Shown one piece after another: positions 1 through 8,535 of a DNA stretch of 58,097 bases (positions are counted from its first letter, which is position 1; each line of letters begins with the position of its first letter). Where the stretch lies: NCBI GenBank assembly GCA_019638695.1, contig JAHBTG010000010.1, positions 1 through 58,097 of the forward strand, written 5' to 3'. Both the position numbers and the translations under genes were made by a program. The stretch is from Bacteroidota bacterium. Lineage in GTDB: Bacteria > Bacteroidota > Bacteroidia > J057 > JAJTIE01. The notes beneath the pieces were generated by a model. The model was given only the letters and a program-made list of their open reading frames with translations, ran no database searches and had not been told where the DNA came from.

Positions 1-323
1 TTCCGGCGGCCCAAAACAAACTCGCCCCCTTACAGGGGCTCAGACAGTGTTTTGGGCATTTCGCCTGGCGGCCGCTCTCGCGGTTTCGCCCTTTTCGCTT
101 AGGCCGTTCTTTCCTGCAGGGGAGGGTTATCCGCCGGGGGCAGAGATCCTGCGCTTCGCTCAGGATGACGCACACGGCGTTGTGCTGGGGGGATGCCGAA
201 CGAGTTCGACATTTGCTCACGCGGCCGGAGCCGCGCGAGGGGACTGGTGTATGCAGGTGCGGGGCAGGGTGGTTCTGCTATGAACCACCCTTTATCCGTT
301 TGCTGGGCAGGGATGCTATTGGG
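1..323. repeat. Left repeat island, no gene
   Basis: I find no convincing gene in this stretch. It is built from segments that recur in the second island at 20393-21095. Bases 1-56 match the reverse complement of 20615-20670 with about three mismatches, and a weaker match continues to about 107 (against 20564-20614). Bases 84-171 match 20915-21003 in the same direction. Bases 212-239 match the reverse complement of 20399-20426 and contain the hairpin CGCGGC-CGGA-GCCGCG. Short open frames here have no family features. The content resembles dispersed intergenic repeats. The island may continue to the left of the window. Confidence 0.8.
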
Positions 324-1727
324 TTACGCCTGGTTGGCCGTTACCTTGTTGTGCTCCTGCATCTGGTTGTAGTAGTGGTTGTAATAGAGCGCAATAGTCT
401 CTATGCCCTTCATATAGTTAAACACACCGTAGTGCTCGTTGGGGCTGTGAATGGCATCCGTATCCAGCCCGAAGCCCATAAGGACGATAGGGGCCGCGAT
501 GGTGCGCTCAAAAGTGGCCAGGATGGGAATGGAGCCCCCTTCTCTTGTGGCAATGGGGCGTTTGCCAAAACTCTGCTCCATGGCCTGAGATGCTGCCTTG
601 TAGCCGGGTGAACCGGTATCGGTCAGGTAGGGGTTGCCGCCGTGGTGGGCAATCACCTTTACTTTTACGCTGGGGGGCGCCATGCGGGTAAAGTGTTCCT
701 CAAACAGGCGTGCTATCGTATTGTGGTCCTGGTAGGGCACCAGGCGCATGGATATCTTGGCATGGGCGCGTGAAGGGAGCACTGTCTTGCTGCCTTCGCC
801 TGTATAGCCGCCCCAGATGCCGTTGACATCCAGCGTGGGTCGTGCAGAGGCGCGTTCCAGGATGCTGTAGCCTTTTTCCCCGCGGGTGGCCTTGATATCC
901 AGGTGCTGATGGTAATTAGCTTCGCTGAAAGGGATGCGGCGGTATTCCTCGCGCTCTTCTTCGCTGAGGTCCCGCACGTCGTCATAAAAGCCTTTGATGG
1001 TGATGTGGCCGTTCTCATCCTTGAGGGAGGCTATCATCTCACAAAGGGTATTTACCGGGTTGTCCACGGCTCCGCCATATACCCCGCTGTGCAGGTCGCG
1101 GTTAGGGCCTGTTACTTCCACCTCCATATAGGTGAGGCCGCGCAGGCTTACGCACAGGCTGGGCGTGTCATTGGCCAGCATGGAAGTATCGGAGATGAGC
1201 ATGACATCGCACTGCAGTTTGCCGGCATACTTTTCCAGCGCAGCCTCCAGGCTATGGCTGCCCACTTCTTCTTCGCCCTCGATAAAGAACTTCACGTTGC
1301 ACTTGAGCTGGTTCAGCTGCATCAGCGTTTCCACGGCCTTCAGGTGCATATAGAGCTGACCTTTGTCGTCGCAGGCGCCGCGGGCATAGATCTTGCCGTC
1401 GCGTACCTGGGGCTCAAAAGGATCTGTGATCCACTCGTCCAGCGGGTCCGGCGGCTGCACATCGTAGTGCCCGTAGATCATCACCGTGGGGGCGGCCGGA
1501 TCTGTGATCTTCTCTGCAAACACCACCGGGAAACCATCCGTTTCCAGCAATTCTACCTGGTCCATACCCAGGTCTTCCAGTCGTTTTTTCAGGAATTCGG
1601 CGGCAGCCAGCACATCCTGCTGGTGGCGGCTGTCTGCACTCACGCTGGGTATGCGCAATAGTTCAAAGAGTTCTTTAAGGAAGCGGTCTTTGTTGGTTTC
1701 CAGGTACTGTAGAATTTCTTGGTGCAT
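324..1727 (-). CDS. M20 family metallo-dipeptidase
   Basis: A 467-residue zinc-dependent peptidase of the M20 family (dipeptidase / CNDP-like branch), probably cytoplasmic because no signal peptide is present. Metal and catalytic motifs are in the usual order: YGHYDV at 85-90 (His87, Asp89), RGACDDKG at 116-123 with the bridging Asp120, the glutamate cluster EGEEEVGS at 150-157, Asp180 in LISDTS, the dimerisation/substrate motif HSGVYGG from 213, and the final metal ligand His427 in HSPNEH. Length is typical for the family. It lies 86 bases downstream of the short-chain dehydrogenase on the same strand and may be the last gene of that unit. The family cleaves dipeptides or removes an N-terminal residue; the exact substrate cannot be read from the sequence. 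Confidence 0.93.
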   Translation of the reverse strand: MHQEILQYLETNKDRFLKELFELLRIPSVSADSRHQQDVLAAAEFLKKRLEDLGMDQVELLETDGFPVVFAEKITDPAAPTVMIYGHYDVQPPDPLDEWITDPFEPQVRDGKIYARGACDDKGQLYMHLKAVETLMQLNQLKCNVKFFIEGEEEVGSHSLEAALEKYAGKLQCDVMLISDTSMLANDTPSLCVSLRGLTYMEVEVTGPNRDLHSGVYGGAVDNPVNTLCEMIASLKDENGHITIKGFYDDVRDLSEEEREEYRRIPFSEANYHQHLDIKATRGEKGYSILERASARPTLDVNGIWGGYTGEGSKTVLPSRAHAKISMRLVPYQDHNTIARLFEEHFTRMAPPSVKVKVIAHHGGNPYLTDTGSPGYKAASQAMEQSFGKRPIATREGGSIPILATFERTIAAPIVLMGFGLDTDAIHSPNEHYGVFNYMKGIETIALYYNHYYNQMQEHNKVTANQA

Positions 1728-1813
1728 AAAGTTATTAAGCTCCGAACGAGCGCTGATGTGTGAAATGAGAAACGAAAGTTAAGCAAAAGTATAGTGTTTA
1801 GCCATATATAAGG

Positions 1814-2557
1814 CTAAGATTTTCTGACCACCACCGTGCTGGAAGCCTGCGTCGCGGGCAGCAGGAGCACATCCGCTATATTCACATGTGCCGGTGCGGC
1901 GGCCATCCATGCGATGGTTTGCGCCACGTCTGCACCGGTGAGGGGCTGCATACCGGTATAGACTGCCCTGGCCCGTTCGGCATTGCCGCCGAAGCGCACC
2001 TGCGAGAACTCCGTTTCCACCATGCCGGGCGCCACCTGGCTCACTTTGATGCCATAAGGCACCAGATCCTGCCGCATGCCACGGGTAATGGCATCCACGG
2101 CATGTTTGGTCCCGCAGTAGACATGGCCTTTGGGGTATACCTCCCGTCCTGCAACGGACCCCACATTGATGATATGTCCGCCGCCTTGACGGCGCATATG
2201 GTTCGCCGTCCAGTGCGCCACGTATAACATACCCCGGACATTGACATCCAGCATCTCTTCCCAGTCGGCCAGGCTGCTGTCTGCAAATTCGGACAGGCCC
2301 AGTGCTTTGCCTGCATTATTGATGAGCAGGTGAATGGGCAGGTATTCTTCCGGGATGCTGTTCAGTGCCTGGTGGGTAGCCTCTTTGTCAGATACGTCAA
2401 AGCAAAGGGCATGGCTGGGGGAGGGGAGAGCTGCCTGCAAAGCTGCCAGCCGGTCGGCACGCCTGCCGGTGATAATGACCCGGTGTCCCTGTTGCGAAAA
2501 GAGTTCGGCACAGGCTTGTCCTATGCCGCTGGTGGCTCCGGTGATCAGTATATTCAT
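1814..2557 (-). CDS. Short-chain dehydrogenase/reductase, YdfG-like
   Basis: A 247-residue classical SDR oxidoreductase. The Rossmann nucleotide loop TGATSGIG is at 6-13 and is followed by TGRRADRL, whose arginines after strand 2 favour NADP(H). NNAG is at 80-83, the catalytic Ser is at 134, and the Tyr147-x3-Lys151 pair sits in YCGTK. The overall pattern resembles the YdfG group, which oxidises 3-hydroxy acids such as serine or 3-hydroxypropionate in an NADP-dependent way; that assignment is by family resemblance. The gene starts 8 bases after the stop of the upstream anchored protein on the same strand, so the two are probably co-transcribed. The ATG at 2557 gives a complete N-terminus. Confidence 0.9.
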   Translation of the reverse strand: MNILITGATSGIGQACAELFSQQGHRVIITGRRADRLAALQAALPSPSHALCFDVSDKEATHQALNSIPEEYLPIHLLINNAGKALGLSEFADSSLADWEEMLDVNVRGMLYVAHWTANHMRRQGGGHIINVGSVAGREVYPKGHVYCGTKHAVDAITRGMRQDLVPYGIKVSQVAPGMVETEFSQVRFGGNAERARAVYTGMQPLTGADVAQTIAWMAAAPAHVNIADVLLLPATQASSTVVVRKS

Positions 2558-2565
2558 GCTGCAAA

Positions 2566-3693
2566 TTACAGCGGCTCGGGGGTATTCACCAGGGTATACC
2601 CTATGGGTTTATGGGCAGCATCCAGGTAGAGGCAACAGTGTTCATACCTGCGAAAGTTGAAACATCCGCCGCGTTTGGCATACTGGGGGGTGCGGTACCG
2701 CTTGAGTTTACCCAGGTACAGCACATCCGCTGCATCCAGGTCATTCAGTTGAATGGTAATGAGCTCCTGCACCTGTGGCGCCATGAAATAGGCATACTGC
2801 CCGGCTACCAGTACGCCGCTCTGGTAAAAATCCTCCCGTTCGTATCCGTGATACATGAAACTCAGCAGGGATTCTCCTTTAAGGTTATAGATCTGGGCAT
2901 TGGGTTCCACGCCTTCGGGCATATCCTCTACGGTTACATACAGGGTGTCGTTCAGCCAGCGCACTACGGCGGGCATTTGCACCGGCAGGGTATACTTTTG
3001 CTGGGTAGCCAGGGCGATCCTTTCATGGCAGGTCAGCAGGTGCTGCCCGTTGGCAGAGAGCTGTACGCCCCCGTCACAGGTGCCGGCATTACCCAGGTAC
3101 TTTACCTGCCCGCGGGTATCCAGCGCCAGCCAGGTGCGGGTCCAGCTGATACCGGAAGGCAGCCCCAGCGGCTGTTCCAGGATATAGAGTCCGGAAGACT
3201 CGCTATACCCGGCAAAATGCGTGCGTTGCAGCATATAGACATTCAGGTAGGCGGTATCCACCGCATCCCGGTAGGTGTTCCGGTGGATCGTTTGCCTGAA
3301 CAGCAGTCCGCCGTTGCGGTAACCTTCTGCTATGGCGTAGCTCAGGAAGTGCAGTGTGTCATTGTCCAGGTAAAACGTTACCCTGCGGGGGTCTGCAGGG
3401 TCCTGCATAAGCGTGTCGCGCTGCCAGATGTGTAGCACCCGCAGGCTGTGCAGCGAGCCCTGGCTGTCGCGAAAGGTCGTATCCGTCACCACCGTATCGC
3501 TTTGCAGCCACTCCAGGTCCTGGTGTTTTGCTGGGACCGCTTGGTCTTCGGGACCGGGATTCAGGCGGCGGCGCATCTGCGGGCGTGCATGGGTGCTGTC
3601 TGTCAGGTGATTTTCCTGATCAATGGTGGAATACAATCCCAGGCCCAGCAAACCCAGCGCCACCACCGTTACAAAACGATAAAAGAATAACAT
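2566..3693 (-). CDS. Conserved membrane-anchored protein of unknown function
   Basis: A 375-residue protein that I do not recognise. Residues 5-23 form one hydrophobic segment (signal anchor or uncleaved signal), followed by a polar, proline- and arginine-containing linker to about residue 60, then a long beta-rich, presumably periplasmic domain. That domain has many short Tyr/Leu-rich strands and small turns, which would suit a beta-propeller-like fold, but no clear repeat is visible. The C-terminus has three cysteines close together (GGCF and EHCCLYL). It is the first gene of a probable unit with the SDR, 8 bases apart, and is divergent from the propeller-OmpA gene across 177 bases. No function can be assigned. 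Confidence 0.75.
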   Translation of the reverse strand: MLFFYRFVTVVALGLLGLGLYSTIDQENHLTDSTHARPQMRRRLNPGPEDQAVPAKHQDLEWLQSDTVVTDTTFRDSQGSLHSLRVLHIWQRDTLMQDPADPRRVTFYLDNDTLHFLSYAIAEGYRNGGLLFRQTIHRNTYRDAVDTAYLNVYMLQRTHFAGYSESSGLYILEQPLGLPSGISWTRTWLALDTRGQVKYLGNAGTCDGGVQLSANGQHLLTCHERIALATQQKYTLPVQMPAVVRWLNDTLYVTVEDMPEGVEPNAQIYNLKGESLLSFMYHGYEREDFYQSGVLVAGQYAYFMAPQVQELITIQLNDLDAADVLYLGKLKRYRTPQYAKRGGCFNFRRYEHCCLYLDAAHKPIGYTLVNTPEPL

Positions 3694-3888
3694 ACTACAA
3701 GAATTAAAAGATACACTCCCAGCCTTCTTTCCCGTTAAAATTAAAATGCTAACTGGCTGGAAGCCATTGGTTTGTGGATAATACCCGTGTTTTGAGAGGC
3801 TGCGCCCGGGGTGTGGATAAGTGTGCTAAAAACTCCCACCGGGCGTTATATACTTGCTTAGCCCTGCCGGATGTGTTTTTTTAGCAGT

Positions 3889-5832
3889 ATGCAATGGATA
3901 TATAGCCAATGCCGCCTGGCGGTATGCGTGTGCTGTACGCTGCTGGGCATTTCCCCTTTGCTTGCCCAGAAGCCCCCGCAGATACTCTGGCAACGCTGCG
4001 TGGGGGGTAATGCCTTTGACAATGCCACCTGTGTGGATGTGCTGCCCGATAGCAGCTACCTCATTGCGGGCACTACCTTCAGCTATGATGTACCCCGCCT
4101 CCATAAAAGCACCGGGGACGCAGATGTGCTGCTCATCAAATGCAGCCCGGTGGGGGAGATCACCTGGCTGGCTAATTATGGCGGCAAGTTTACGGAAGAA
4201 GCCTTTGACGTGCGTCAGCTGCCCGACGGCGGCTTTGTCGTTTGCGGCCTGACGGATAGCCCCGAATACTCCGGAGGGGAGAATGACCTGTATGTATTGC
4301 GGGTAGATGCCCTGGGACGCCAGCGCTGGGCCCGTGGGTATGGCGGACAAGGCAACGAGCGGGGCAATGCCCTGGTGCTGGCGCCGGATGGCGGCTTCCT
4401 GGTGGTGGGCGAAACCGGCTCCAATACCCGCGATGTTTCGCGTAATCACGGTGGCCTCGATGGCTGGGTGGTTAAGCTGGATGCCCAGGGTAAACTCCTG
4501 TGGGAAAAGAGTATCGGCGGTACCGGTAATGACAAGCTCAAGACCGTCCTGCTCACCCGTGACGGACACTACCTGATGGCAGGTCCTTCTGACAGCAATA
4601 ATGGAGATCTGCCCGGCAATTATGGCAAGACCGATGTCATGGTGGTCAAGATGACGCTCAAAGGCGAGATCGTGTGGGTGAAACACCTGGGCGGCAATTC
4701 TTTTGACGATGCCTTTGGCCTGATAGAACTGCCCGACGGAGATCTCATCATGGTGGGCACTACCTACTCCAGTGCCGGTCAGCTCAAGCGCACCTATGGC
4801 GAGAACGATGTTTTCCTTGCCCGCCTGGATAAGGATGCTAACCTCAAATGGGAAAAAACCTATGGCGGGGCAGAAGATGACGGCGGTAACTCCGCCTGCC
4901 TTACCCCTGCCGGACAGTTGCTTATAGCCGGTACCAGCCGCAGCAAGGATGGCCTTATTCAGGAAGGATATGGCCGCTACGATGCCTGGCTGCTCCTCAC
5001 AGACCTGGAGGGCAATGTGGTCTGGAGCCAGAACTATGGCGGTTCCAAGGACGAACAGTTTTACCGTGCTGTGCCGCTGCAGAACGGTAGCATCTTTGCC
5101 CTGGGATTCAGTTTCAGCGAAGATTTTGACCTTACGTATACGCCGCAGAATGGCGGCAATGACGCCTGGCTGGTGCACCTGGGCTGGAAACCCACCCCTA
5201 AAGAAACGGTGCCCACTACCCTGGTAGGATATGTGAAGGATGCCACCACCGGTGCTATCATTCCTGCGGAGGTGTCCCTTATCCGTAACAGCACTGCACA
5301 GGTGCTGGCCAAAGCCCAGTCGGATACCACCGTGGGCACTTACTGGATGATGTTCCGGGATAGTACGGACCTGAGCCTGGGGGTGCTGGTGCCCGGCTAT
5401 TTCTTTTACAGCGAGGACCTGGTGATCCCTCCTCACCAAAGGCATGGAGAGGTGCGTTTCGATATCGAACTGCGGCCTATTGTGGCCGGGGGCGTGCAGA
5501 ACATGCGCCATATCCAGTTTGCCACAGGCAAGTCCATTATCCAGTCGGAGTCTTACCCCGAGCTGGACAGGCTGGTGCGGTTTATGGAAATGAACCCCAC
5601 CACCGTTATCCAGATCAACGGTCATACGGACGATACCGGGGATCCTGAGGGTAAACTTACTCTCAGCGCTCACCGTGCGGCGGCCGTGCGGCGTTACCTG
5701 GAGTCCAAGGGTATAGATAAAGAGCGGCTCAGGGCCAAGGGCTTTGGCATGGATCAACCCCTGGTGCCCAATACCTCCGAGAAGAACCGCCAGAAGAACC
5801 GCAGGGTGGAGTTTGAGGTCATCCGGAAATAG
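3889..5832 (+). CDS. Secreted beta-propeller/OmpA envelope protein
   Basis: About 647 residues from the ATG at 3889; an upstream in-frame ATG at 3871 would add six residues before the signal peptide. A signal sequence ends near LLAQ. It is followed by about seven units of roughly 55-60 residues, each with a Trp-x-(3-5)-Gly-Gly strand, a DGG or DG turn and a GxDAW-like end, as expected of a seven-bladed propeller. A short carboxypeptidase-regulatory-like beta sandwich (LVGYVKDATTG onwards) precedes a C-terminal OmpA domain. The OmpA domain carries NGHTDDTG and SAHRAAAVRRYL, holding the Asp and Arg that bind diaminopimelate in peptidoglycan. It is probably an outer-membrane or periplasmic protein tethered to the cell wall. 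dprA follows after 21 bases. Confidence 0.85.
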   Translation: MQWIYSQCRLAVCVCCTLLGISPLLAQKPPQILWQRCVGGNAFDNATCVDVLPDSSYLIAGTTFSYDVPRLHKSTGDADVLLIKCSPVGEITWLANYGGKFTEEAFDVRQLPDGGFVVCGLTDSPEYSGGENDLYVLRVDALGRQRWARGYGGQGNERGNALVLAPDGGFLVVGETGSNTRDVSRNHGGLDGWVVKLDAQGKLLWEKSIGGTGNDKLKTVLLTRDGHYLMAGPSDSNNGDLPGNYGKTDVMVVKMTLKGEIVWVKHLGGNSFDDAFGLIELPDGDLIMVGTTYSSAGQLKRTYGENDVFLARLDKDANLKWEKTYGGAEDDGGNSACLTPAGQLLIAGTSRSKDGLIQEGYGRYDAWLLLTDLEGNVVWSQNYGGSKDEQFYRAVPLQNGSIFALGFSFSEDFDLTYTPQNGGNDAWLVHLGWKPTPKETVPTTLVGYVKDATTGAIIPAEVSLIRNSTAQVLAKAQSDTTVGTYWMMFRDSTDLSLGVLVPGYFFYSEDLVIPPHQRHGEVRFDIELRPIVAGGVQNMRHIQFATGKSIIQSESYPELDRLVRFMEMNPTTVIQINGHTDDTGDPEGKLTLSAHRAAAVRRYLESKGIDKERLRAKGFGMDQPLVPNTSEKNRQKNRRVEFEVIRK

Positions 5833-5853
5833 GCAACCGTCTTCTCCCAGCCT

Positions 5854-6975
5854 ATGACATTGCAGGACAAACACTATCTACTGGCGTTGCAGTTGGTGCC
5901 GGGCGTGGGGCCTGTCATTGCCAAGAACCTGGTAGCCTATGCCGGCAATCCCCGGGCCGTGTTTGAAAAACCCAGGGGGCAGTTGTTGCGCATCCCGGAT
6001 GTGGGGCCCAGGCTGGCCGAGGCGCTCAGGGCAGATCTTACTCCCTATCTTAAGCGGGCGGAAGAGAACATAGCGTTCTCTGAAAAATACGGTATTCGTC
6101 TGCTGGATTATAGCGAGCAGGCTTACCCGGAGGCACTCAAGGCTATCTATAATGCCCCGCTCGTGCTGTTCGTCAAAGGCCCGCTGGCGTTGAATGAAGT
6201 CCCGGCCGTGGCCATCGTCGGCACCCGCAATGTTACGGATTATGGCCGGACACAGGCCGCCCGGTTTGCAGCACACTTTGCCGCGTGCGGGCTCAATGTG
6301 GTCAGCGGGCTGGCCTATGGGGTGGATATTGCGGCGCACAAAGCGGTGACAGAGGCTGGTGGGATCACCACCGGGGTGCTGGCGCACGGCCTGGACAGGA
6401 TATATCCGGCTGCGCACAGATCTGCTGCGGAGCGCATGCTGGCCCGCGGCGCACTGGTGACGGAATACCTCACCGGCACCCAACCGGATGCCTCCCATTT
6501 CCCTGCCCGCAACCGCATCCTCAGCGGGTTATGCCAGGGTGTAGTGGTGATTGAGGCGGCAGAAAAGGGCGGGGCGCTCATTACGGCGCGCACAGGCTTT
6601 GAGCAGAACCGTTCGATCTATGCTTTACCCGGGCGGGTGGGGGACCTGTATTCGGCCGGTTGCAACCGCCTGGTCAGTGAGAACATTGCCCGGCTGGTGA
6701 CTTCCCCCGAGGAAGTACTTGCAGACCTGGGGTTAGGAGATCTCCCGGCTCAGGCCAAGACCAAAGGGCCCGCTACTCGCTTCAAACCCGTGGCGGAACA
6801 CCTGAGTGCCGAGGAACAACAGGTGCTCAATTTGCTGGAAACCGGAGATATGGCATTAGAATCCCTGGTGCTCAAAACCCGCATCCCAGCGCATAAGCTG
6901 GTGACCCTGCTCCTTACGCTGGAATTCCGGGGGTATGTGGCGCAGAAGCCCGGCCAGGTATTTAAAAGGTTATAG
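5854..6975 (+). CDS. dprA: DNA-processing protein DprA (Smf)
   Basis: A 373-residue DprA/Smf protein, which in transformable bacteria protects incoming single-stranded DNA and loads RecA on it. The N-terminus has a helix-hairpin-helix region (LVPGVGPVIAKNL, then IPDVGPRLAEAL). The Rossmann core follows with AIVGTRNVTDYGR, SGLAYGVDIAAHKA, SHFPARNRILSGL and GALITARTGFEQNR, all diagnostic for the family. The last 70 residues fit the small winged-helix domain found in many DprA proteins. It starts 21 bases after the OmpA-type gene on the same strand and may share its transcript. An inverted repeat that could act as a terminator lies directly after the stop. The ATG is unambiguous. Confidence 0.96.
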   Translation: MTLQDKHYLLALQLVPGVGPVIAKNLVAYAGNPRAVFEKPRGQLLRIPDVGPRLAEALRADLTPYLKRAEENIAFSEKYGIRLLDYSEQAYPEALKAIYNAPLVLFVKGPLALNEVPAVAIVGTRNVTDYGRTQAARFAAHFAACGLNVVSGLAYGVDIAAHKAVTEAGGITTGVLAHGLDRIYPAAHRSAAERMLARGALVTEYLTGTQPDASHFPARNRILSGLCQGVVVIEAAEKGGALITARTGFEQNRSIYALPGRVGDLYSAGCNRLVSENIARLVTSPEEVLADLGLGDLPAQAKTKGPATRFKPVAEHLSAEEQQVLNLLETGDMALESLVLKTRIPAHKLVTLLLTLEFRGYVAQKPGQVFKRL

Positions 6976-7045
6976 TGTTTTTGTTTTTTTAACTTAATTG
7001 ATAGTGATTTTGAACTAAAAACACTTTTTCAAGAAGAAAGTGTTT
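6974..7045 (+). terminator. Paired competing stem-loops after dprA
   Basis: Three segments can pair in two ways. AGTGTTTTT (6974-6982) is complementary to AAAAACACT (7017-7025), which is followed by a short T run. The overlapping AAACACTTT (7019-7027) is complementary to AAAGTGTTT (7037-7045) with a nine-base loop. The first pairing could terminate dprA transcripts. The second excludes the first. The stems are A/T-rich and therefore weak, and the role is inferred. Confidence 0.4.
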
Positions 7046-7121
7046 ACCATTCCGGCTTTTGGAGATTAAAACAGTAAAGGCGCCTTGAGTATATCCCTTT
7101 ACACCTTAACCTTCTCAAGTC

Positions 7122-7754
7122 ATGAAAAAGCTGCTGATCTCCGTATTGCTGCACTGGTGTTTTCAGAATACCGCCCTCGCCCAGTTTTGCGGATCCAATG
7201 GGTATGGCCTACGCATAGGCGCACCGGGCGCACCCACGGGCTTCAGTTTTACCCGGGTAATGGATACCCGAAATTCCTTTGAATGGATGGTGGGCTACAA
7301 TGGCCTGTTCAACCGGGTGGAGAAGACCACTGTGACCATGGTCAATGAGCAGGGCCAGCCAGAAACCCAGACCTTTCTGCCGGCCGGTTATCGTAATGCC
7401 CTGCTGGTGGGCGGCACCTTCCAGGTGGGTCTGCTGGCCGGTAACCCGCGAGGTAACGGGCAGAGCCTGTACCTGAACCTGGGACTGCGGGGACGGGTGC
7501 ACCTGGATCGCCCTGTTATGAACTTTGATAGCCGGCAAGGGTTCTGGATCACTCCAGAATTGGCTGTGGGGCCCGGCTTCCAGGTGGGTTTGGGGCCTAA
7601 TATGGAGCTGTATGCCGATGCCCAGGCTGTGTATTACAACCCCGAGGATGCTGTTGCCACTACCGGAGAAGCTACTAATTATACCCTGGGAGTAGAACTG
7701 GGCGGCGGCCTGCGCTATCGTATCTATGGGTGCCGCTATAAGCGTCGCCGCTAG
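7122..7754 (+). CDS. Probable outer-membrane beta-barrel protein
   Basis: A 210-residue protein with a signal peptide (KKLLISVLLHWCF to LAQ near residue 21), then alternating hydrophobic/polar strands with Gly and aromatic residues, such as SFEWMVGYNGLF, SLYLNLGLRGRV, ELAVGPGFQVGLG and NYTLGVELGGGLRYRIYG. This looks like a small eight-stranded outer-membrane barrel. The C-terminus ends in a basic tail (CRYKRRR) instead of the usual terminal aromatic residue. Its stop codon overlaps the stop of the convergent membrane protein by four bases (CTAG). No specific function is visible. Confidence 0.7.
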   Translation: MKKLLISVLLHWCFQNTALAQFCGSNGYGLRIGAPGAPTGFSFTRVMDTRNSFEWMVGYNGLFNRVEKTTVTMVNEQGQPETQTFLPAGYRNALLVGGTFQVGLLAGNPRGNGQSLYLNLGLRGRVHLDRPVMNFDSRQGFWITPELAVGPGFQVGLGPNMELYADAQAVYYNPEDAVATTGEATNYTLGVELGGGLRYRIYGCRYKRRR

Positions 7755-8443
7755 ATGAACAGGAAAAAGGTGAGCATTGCTCCCAGGATGGCCAGCACAC
7801 CCAGGAAGGACACCGTGTAGCCCATGATGAGCATGGAAACAATGGCGCCTATCATGCCAAACAGCAGGGTGAAGCTAATGAACAATATGCCCACCAGGAA
7901 CATCCACACAAAGAAGGTGATAAAGAGCCCTACCAGCATGACCGGCCATAGGAATAGGATATCGATCCCCCGCCGGGGTTTGGGAATGAAGCGGTGGGCC
8001 AGCCGCTCCCACAGGTTATCCAGCCACTTACCCAGGAAGCTGTTCTGCATCAGCCAAAGGGTGAACAGGATGCCCAGGGCAATGATGAGCCCGCCCACGG
8101 CTGCCGCGCCCAGTGCCTGTGCAAAGATGCTCCAGGTGAGCGTGTGCCCGCCCCAGGCCACTAAACCGAATGCCCAGGACGTGAGTACACCTGCCGTGGC
8201 CGCGCAGATGAGGACTACCTGTCCCGGGGTGGCTCCTTGGGGCCGGGTAGCAGCGGGCGTGTGCCCAAATTCAGGCACATCTCCGGCAGGTAGCAGGGGT
8301 GCCAGGCTATCCGGGAGTAAACGCACTGCGGCTTCCGTGGGTGCAGGGGCAGCCGGAGGGGACGGGGCACGGTCCGGCGATATACCGGCAGCGCACAGAG
8401 TGCCGATGCATACCGTCAAAAGGCGTATTTGCCAGGGTTTCAT
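7751..8443 (-). CDS. Integral membrane protein of unknown function
   Basis: A 230-residue protein. An N-terminal hydrophobic stretch with a possible signal peptide (to about residue 22) is followed by a Pro/Ala-rich segment to about residue 75, then four hydrophobic helices. The last two (IDILFLWPVMLVGLF and the long run to the C-terminus) are nearly continuous. The C-terminus ends in FLFI with no soluble tail. I do not recognise the family. It is divergent from glyA across 92 bases and convergent with the barrel gene, sharing a four-base stop-codon overlap. The arrangement of a linker followed by helices suggests an inner-membrane protein; no catalytic motif is seen. Confidence 0.65.
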   Translation of the reverse strand: MKPWQIRLLTVCIGTLCAAGISPDRAPSPPAAPAPTEAAVRLLPDSLAPLLPAGDVPEFGHTPAATRPQGATPGQVVLICAATAGVLTSWAFGLVAWGGHTLTWSIFAQALGAAAVGGLIIALGILFTLWLMQNSFLGKWLDNLWERLAHRFIPKPRRGIDILFLWPVMLVGLFITFFVWMFLVGILFISFTLLFGMIGAIVSMLIMGYTVSFLGVLAILGAMLTFFLFI

Positions 8444-8535
8444 GCGCCAAATATAGCCCTGTACTTTATTGTATGCAGGGAACCTGCTACCTTTAGGCTC
8501 TGGTTTATCCGCTAGTCATCTCCTAACAACCTCTT

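Noticed and set aside
3826-5874. 682-codon open frame antisense to the propeller-OmpA gene
   Set aside because: Low-complexity His/Gly/Ala translation without motifs, fully opposite a gene with clear domains; a by-product of codon bias in G/C-rich DNA.
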